42,790 bases of DNA from a virus. The stretch lies in the IMG/VR virus record IMGVR_UViG_3300042988_000862, positions 1 to 42,790 of that record, one strand, 5' to 3'. Below the pieces are notes generated by a model that was given only the letters and a program-made list of their open reading frames with translations, was not told the origin of the DNA and made no database searches. Below are positions 40,789-42,790 of this stretch, piece after piece; position 1 is the first letter of the stretch; each line of letters begins with the position of its first letter. Both the position numbers and the translations under genes were made by a program.

Positions 40789-40929
40789 ATGAAAGTATCA
40801 TTAAGAAAACTCGAAAAAGGACGGCAGACACCGCTAGTAGGCTATTCTAGAGCATACGATTTCGCAGTTGCATTCTGCGGTGTTTCGCGACACGCTGTTT
40901 ATTTTTTCAATTTTGTATTTGAATTTTAA
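40789..40929 (+). CDS. 46-residue leader-type ORF
   Basis: A strong GGAGGTAGTGAG precedes ATG 40789. The peptide starts MKVSLRKLEKGRQTPLVGY and ends in an aromatic run (VYFFNFVFEF). The gene body contains a terminator-like hairpin at 40877-40908 and a competing hairpin at 40864-40878, so it may be a leader peptide that controls readthrough. No family recognised. Confidence 0.4.
   Translation: MKVSLRKLEKGRQTPLVGYSRAYDFAVAFCGVSRHAVYFFNFVFEF
40877..40908 (+). terminator. Terminator-like hairpin inside the leader ORF
   Basis: GC(G)GTGT / ACACGC pair around a 6-nt loop (40877-40895), followed by TGTTTATTTTTT. An alternative hairpin GCAG 40864-40867 / CTGC 40875-40878 uses the same 5' arm bases, so the two are mutually exclusive. 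Confidence 0.45.
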
Positions 40930-40958
40930 AAACAGATACGAAAAAAGGGGATGGTGAG

Positions 40959-41177
40959 ATGAAACAAGTAGAAAAAGTAAGGGTCGAGAAAATCGAAACG
41001 AACGATGATGGGTCAGTGTCCATGCAGCTGGAAGGCAAAGATGGGATTTCTATTTCGGTTATCGTGTACGCCGACGGAAGCATTTTTGTCGCAGGCAGAA
41101 AAGGGATGACGGCAGTCGAAGACACGACATCAATAAGAAAGACTTTTTTAGGGCTTGTAATACACCCAGAAAAATAA
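40959..41177 (+). CDS. Small hypothetical beta-rich protein
   Basis: 72 residues after AAGGGGATGGTGAG. Strand pattern (KVRVEKIETNDDGSVSMQLEGKD, ISVIVYADGSIFVAGRKG) suggests a small beta barrel or sheet. Function is not recognised. Its upstream region resembles that of the leader ORF (GGTGAGATGAAA versus TAGTGAGATGAAA). Confidence 0.55.
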   Translation: MKQVEKVRVEKIETNDDGSVSMQLEGKDGISISVIVYADGSIFVAGRKGMTAVEDTTSIRKTFLGLVIHPEK

Positions 41178-41200
41178 CCAAACCAAACAAGGAAGTCATC

Positions 41201-41362
41201 ATGGAACAGAGAATAAAGGAATTAAAAGAAGCTCTTGAAGTTGCAGAACGGTTGTTGTCGGCGTATGGCTCAGGAACAACAAAGCACGTTGACCAAACTA
41301 CAGGCGAAGCATTGACACCAGCGATGAAACAGATACGTAAAGCACTAACACTAGTTGTTTAA
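41201..41362 (+). CDS. Small helical protein
   Basis: 53 residues, a helical N-terminus (RIKELKEALEVAERLLSAYG) and a second helix (PAMKQIRKALTLVV). AAGGAAG precedes the ATG; the 18-nt start region is identical to that of the next gene. No family recognised. Confidence 0.55.
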   Translation: MEQRIKELKEALEVAERLLSAYGSGTTKHVDQTTGEALTPAMKQIRKALTLVV

Positions 41363-41375
41363 AAAGGAAGTCATC

Positions 41376-41543
41376 ATGGAAAAACAAAAGACAATCTTAT
41401 CACGGTTATCACTGGCTGAGTGCCGACAGATACGAAAAGCGCAACTCGACATTGAAACGAAAACCGGGGAAAAGGTCAGCTATCGCAATTTATTGCTTGC
41501 AGGGGTTGCAGCGAAACTCAAAGAAAATAATATCGAGGGGTGA
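41376..41543 (+). CDS. Small possible ribbon-helix-helix protein
   Basis: 55 residues from ATG 41376, the start supported by AAGGAAG. A short strand (TILSRLSL), a helix (AECRQIRKAQLDIE) and a second helix (SYRNLLLAGVAAKLKE) could form a ribbon-helix-helix DNA-binding unit. Not certain. Confidence 0.5.
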   Translation: MEKQKTILSRLSLAECRQIRKAQLDIETKTGEKVSYRNLLLAGVAAKLKENNIEG

Positions 41544-41546
41544 ACC

Positions 41547-41696
41547 ATGCAAAAATATATTGTCGAGTTATGCAAAAAGGCAATAGTAAAGACAGAAGAA
41601 ACAATCTCTATTACAGAGAAATACGCCATTGAACTACGAAAACATATTACCGTATATCAGGCAATAATCGACCGTAATACAGAAGTAAAGCCATGA
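41547..41696 (+). CDS. 49-residue helical protein
   Basis: Starts MQKYIVELCKKAIVKTEETI and is predicted helical with a hydrophobic face. GAGGGGTG precedes the ATG; its stop overlaps the next ATG. No family recognised. Confidence 0.5.
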   Translation: MQKYIVELCKKAIVKTEETISITEKYAIELRKHITVYQAIIDRNTEVKP

Positions 41697-41875
41697 TAAC
41701 CAATCTATACTACGTTCAAAACACACAAAAACAGCCTTTCCCGTGGCGATTAGTGCTAAAGTATATCATTGCTTGCCTTTTATCTTATTGCTTGATTCTA
41801 GCCCTATTATGTGCATCTGAGCGTGAGGATAATGCGCGTATCAAATCAAACAAAACATGGAGCAGGACAAAATGA
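41693..41875 (+). CDS. Small single-pass membrane protein
   Basis: 60 residues; one hydrophobic segment (YIIACLLSYCLILALLC) between a basic N-part and a charged, basic C-tail. ATGA overlap at both ends. Function is not recognised. Confidence 0.5.
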   Translation: MITNLYYVQNTQKQPFPWRLVLKYIIACLLSYCLILALLCASEREDNARIKSNKTWSRTK

Positions 41876-42144
41876 ACATAGAAACATTAAAACAAATACG
41901 AGATAAAGCGTTGACTGAATTGGATTTAGAGCGGTCATCAGTTGGAAAAAGTATTAAGGAAGCGCAGATAGAATCGTTGAACGCTCAAATAATTGAGGCG
42001 AGCACTGCTATTAAAAAACCGATTATACATATTGTGAAAGAAATAACAAGTGGATATGGTTTTCAGGTCTGTCCACATTGCGGATACGACCACGGGCAAG
42101 AGGTCAGCGGATGCAGGAATTGTCATAAATCGTTTGTAGGTTAA
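41872..42144 (+). CDS. Coiled-coil plus zinc-ribbon protein
   Basis: 90 residues from ATG 41872 (ATGA overlap; GGAGCAGG upstream); ATG 41857 is a less likely alternative. A helical N-terminus is followed by a zinc ribbon (CPHCG...CRNCH) near the C-terminus. Confidence 0.58.
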   Translation: MNIETLKQIRDKALTELDLERSSVGKSIKEAQIESLNAQIIEASTAIKKPIIHIVKEITSGYGFQVCPHCGYDHGQEVSGCRNCHKSFVG

Positions 42145-42158
42145 AAGGAGAATGAGCT

Positions 42159-42260
42159 ATGGATATTATTTTATTACTTTGGAACAGTGTAGAGTTTTGG
42201 CGAGGGATTGTAATAGGAATGATAATCACTGTAACATATTTGCGCATTAAAGGAGAATAA
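42159..42260 (+). CDS. 33-residue membrane peptide
   Basis: MDIILLLWNSVEFWRGIVI and a following hydrophobic stretch make one membrane span; the end is basic. AAAAGGAG lies upstream of the ATG. Confidence 0.45.
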   Translation: MDIILLLWNSVEFWRGIVIGMIITVTYLRIKGE

Positions 42261-42261
42261 C

Positions 42262-42549
42262 ATGACGCAAGGAATACACGTTATCCCGGACATGATAAAG
42301 GACGATGAAGAAAATCCTTACTACTTCGGCATTGAATCAATTCACGGTAGCTATTGCGCTGGATATAGATTGACTGCACACGGTAAACGGTATTGGCTAA
42401 TAACGCCTAATGATTTACCGACAATGGAAAGCGCATTGATAGACCTTGTTGACCAGTTTGAATCAATAAAAAAATCATTGCACGATGATGATGGCTGTAC
42501 GTTCTGGATATGGGATAGTGTAGAGGGAACGTATAAGGAGACGAAATAA
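42262..42549 (+). CDS. Hypothetical acidic protein
   Basis: 95 residues, acidic, with aromatic motifs (YYFGIESIHGSYCAGYRL, RYWLITPND, FWIWDSVEGTY). AAAGGAG precedes the ATG; the stop overlaps the next ATG by one base. No family recognised. Confidence 0.58.
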   Translation: MTQGIHVIPDMIKDDEENPYYFGIESIHGSYCAGYRLTAHGKRYWLITPNDLPTMESALIDLVDQFESIKKSLHDDDGCTFWIWDSVEGTYKETK

Positions 42550-42635
42550 TGCTATGGTCTATCGTTTTACTGGTCTTAATCGGCGTTCTGTTTTTCCACA
42601 TAGACACAACAGACAAAAACGAAGGATGGTATTAA
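42549..42635 (+). CDS. 28-residue membrane peptide
   Basis: MLWSIVLLVLIGVLFFHI is a single hydrophobic segment, followed by a short acidic tail. It starts in TAATG overlap with the previous gene. Confidence 0.4.
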   Translation: MLWSIVLLVLIGVLFFHIDTTDKNEGWY

Positions 42636-42637
42636 CT

Positions 42638-42790
42638 ATGGTTTGCTATTCAAGAGTTAAGTTTTTGAATAAGAATGGATATGATTATCAAAGACGTAAT
42701 GCTTTAAGGGATGGAATTTTAAAAGATTTCGAGTACCCTATATCAAAAATCGTAATAGATGATTTTTATACAACGCTCTATATCACAGTA
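42638..42790 (+). CDS. Partial small basic protein (runs off the window)
   Basis: 51 codons from ATG 42638, open to the last base. It begins MVCYSRVKFLNKNGYDYQRR. If the contig is circular the frame continues with two codons and TAA at bases 1-9, giving 53 residues. GGATGG is the only candidate ribosome site. Confidence 0.5.
   Translation, partial: MVCYSRVKFLNKNGYDYQRRNALRDGILKDFEYPISKIVIDDFYTTLYITV

Noticed and set aside
1-42790. Integrase, repressor/attP module, tRNAs, IS elements
   Set aside because: Looked for but not recognised on either strand; the excisionase-like HTH at 10813 alone does not show lysogeny.

Overview
The window reads as a (near-)complete genome of a tailed double-stranded DNA bacteriophage, most like a podovirus. 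No integrase, transposon, rRNA, tRNA or CRISPR array was recognised. The host is probably a diderm bacterium that uses ordinary sigma-70 promoters: there are several TTGACA-17-TATAAT type promoters, many Sec signal peptides ending in A-x-A, one lipoprotein, and an O-antigen-ligase-like membrane protein. The last gene runs off the right end. If base 42790 is joined to base 1, that gene closes after two more codons, so the contig may be circular or circularly permuted (inference).

Layout. (1) Bases 38-12843, plus strand: early genes in tightly overlapping (ATGA) operons. They comprise an HTH protein, a GNAT-like/DNA-methyltransferase fusion next to a radical-SAM-like protein (candidate DNA hypermodification), a structured leader RNA, a replication initiator and G39P-like helicase loader, three large short-tandem-repeat proteins (DUF7666-like, a hexapeptide-repeat protein, and a DUF6745-like protein), a RusA-like resolvase, and a Sak4/AAA_24 ATPase with a DUF669-like ssDNA-binding protein. 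(2) Bases 40001-12847, minus strand: the late operon, read right to left. In transcription order: exported small proteins, a GroES-like co-chaperonin, small and large terminase, a SleB-like cell-wall hydrolase, portal, scaffold, decoration protein, major capsid protein, then a tail/fibre block that includes an O-antigen ligase-like gene, a head-tail adaptor, a beta-propeller (nozzle-like) protein, a collar-domain protein, internal virion proteins, a putative ART-domain protein, and finally a small membrane protein and a permuted NlpC/P60 (YiiX-like) protein. (3) Bases 40002-40788: a control region with promoters facing both ways, an array of octamers at strict 9/13-bp spacing, and several dyads. 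(4) Bases 40789-42790, plus strand: a run of very small genes.

How it works together. Early operons modify DNA, start replication and process recombination intermediates. The late promoter overlaps the octamer array, so one DNA-binding protein could switch late transcription on or off. Structural genes then build and fill the capsid, and two cell-wall enzymes are available for entry or lysis.

Most unusual features: (a) nine late proteins start with apparent Sec signal peptides, including the collar, fibre and beta-propeller tail proteins, while portal, capsid, scaffold and terminase have none; (b) three unrelated repeat proteins differ between their repeat units almost only at fixed, amino-acid-changing positions; (c) a promoter-proximal RNA with two interleaved helices, one followed by a U-tract; (d) the 9/13-bp octamer array; (e) the GNAT-methyltransferase/radical-SAM cassette.
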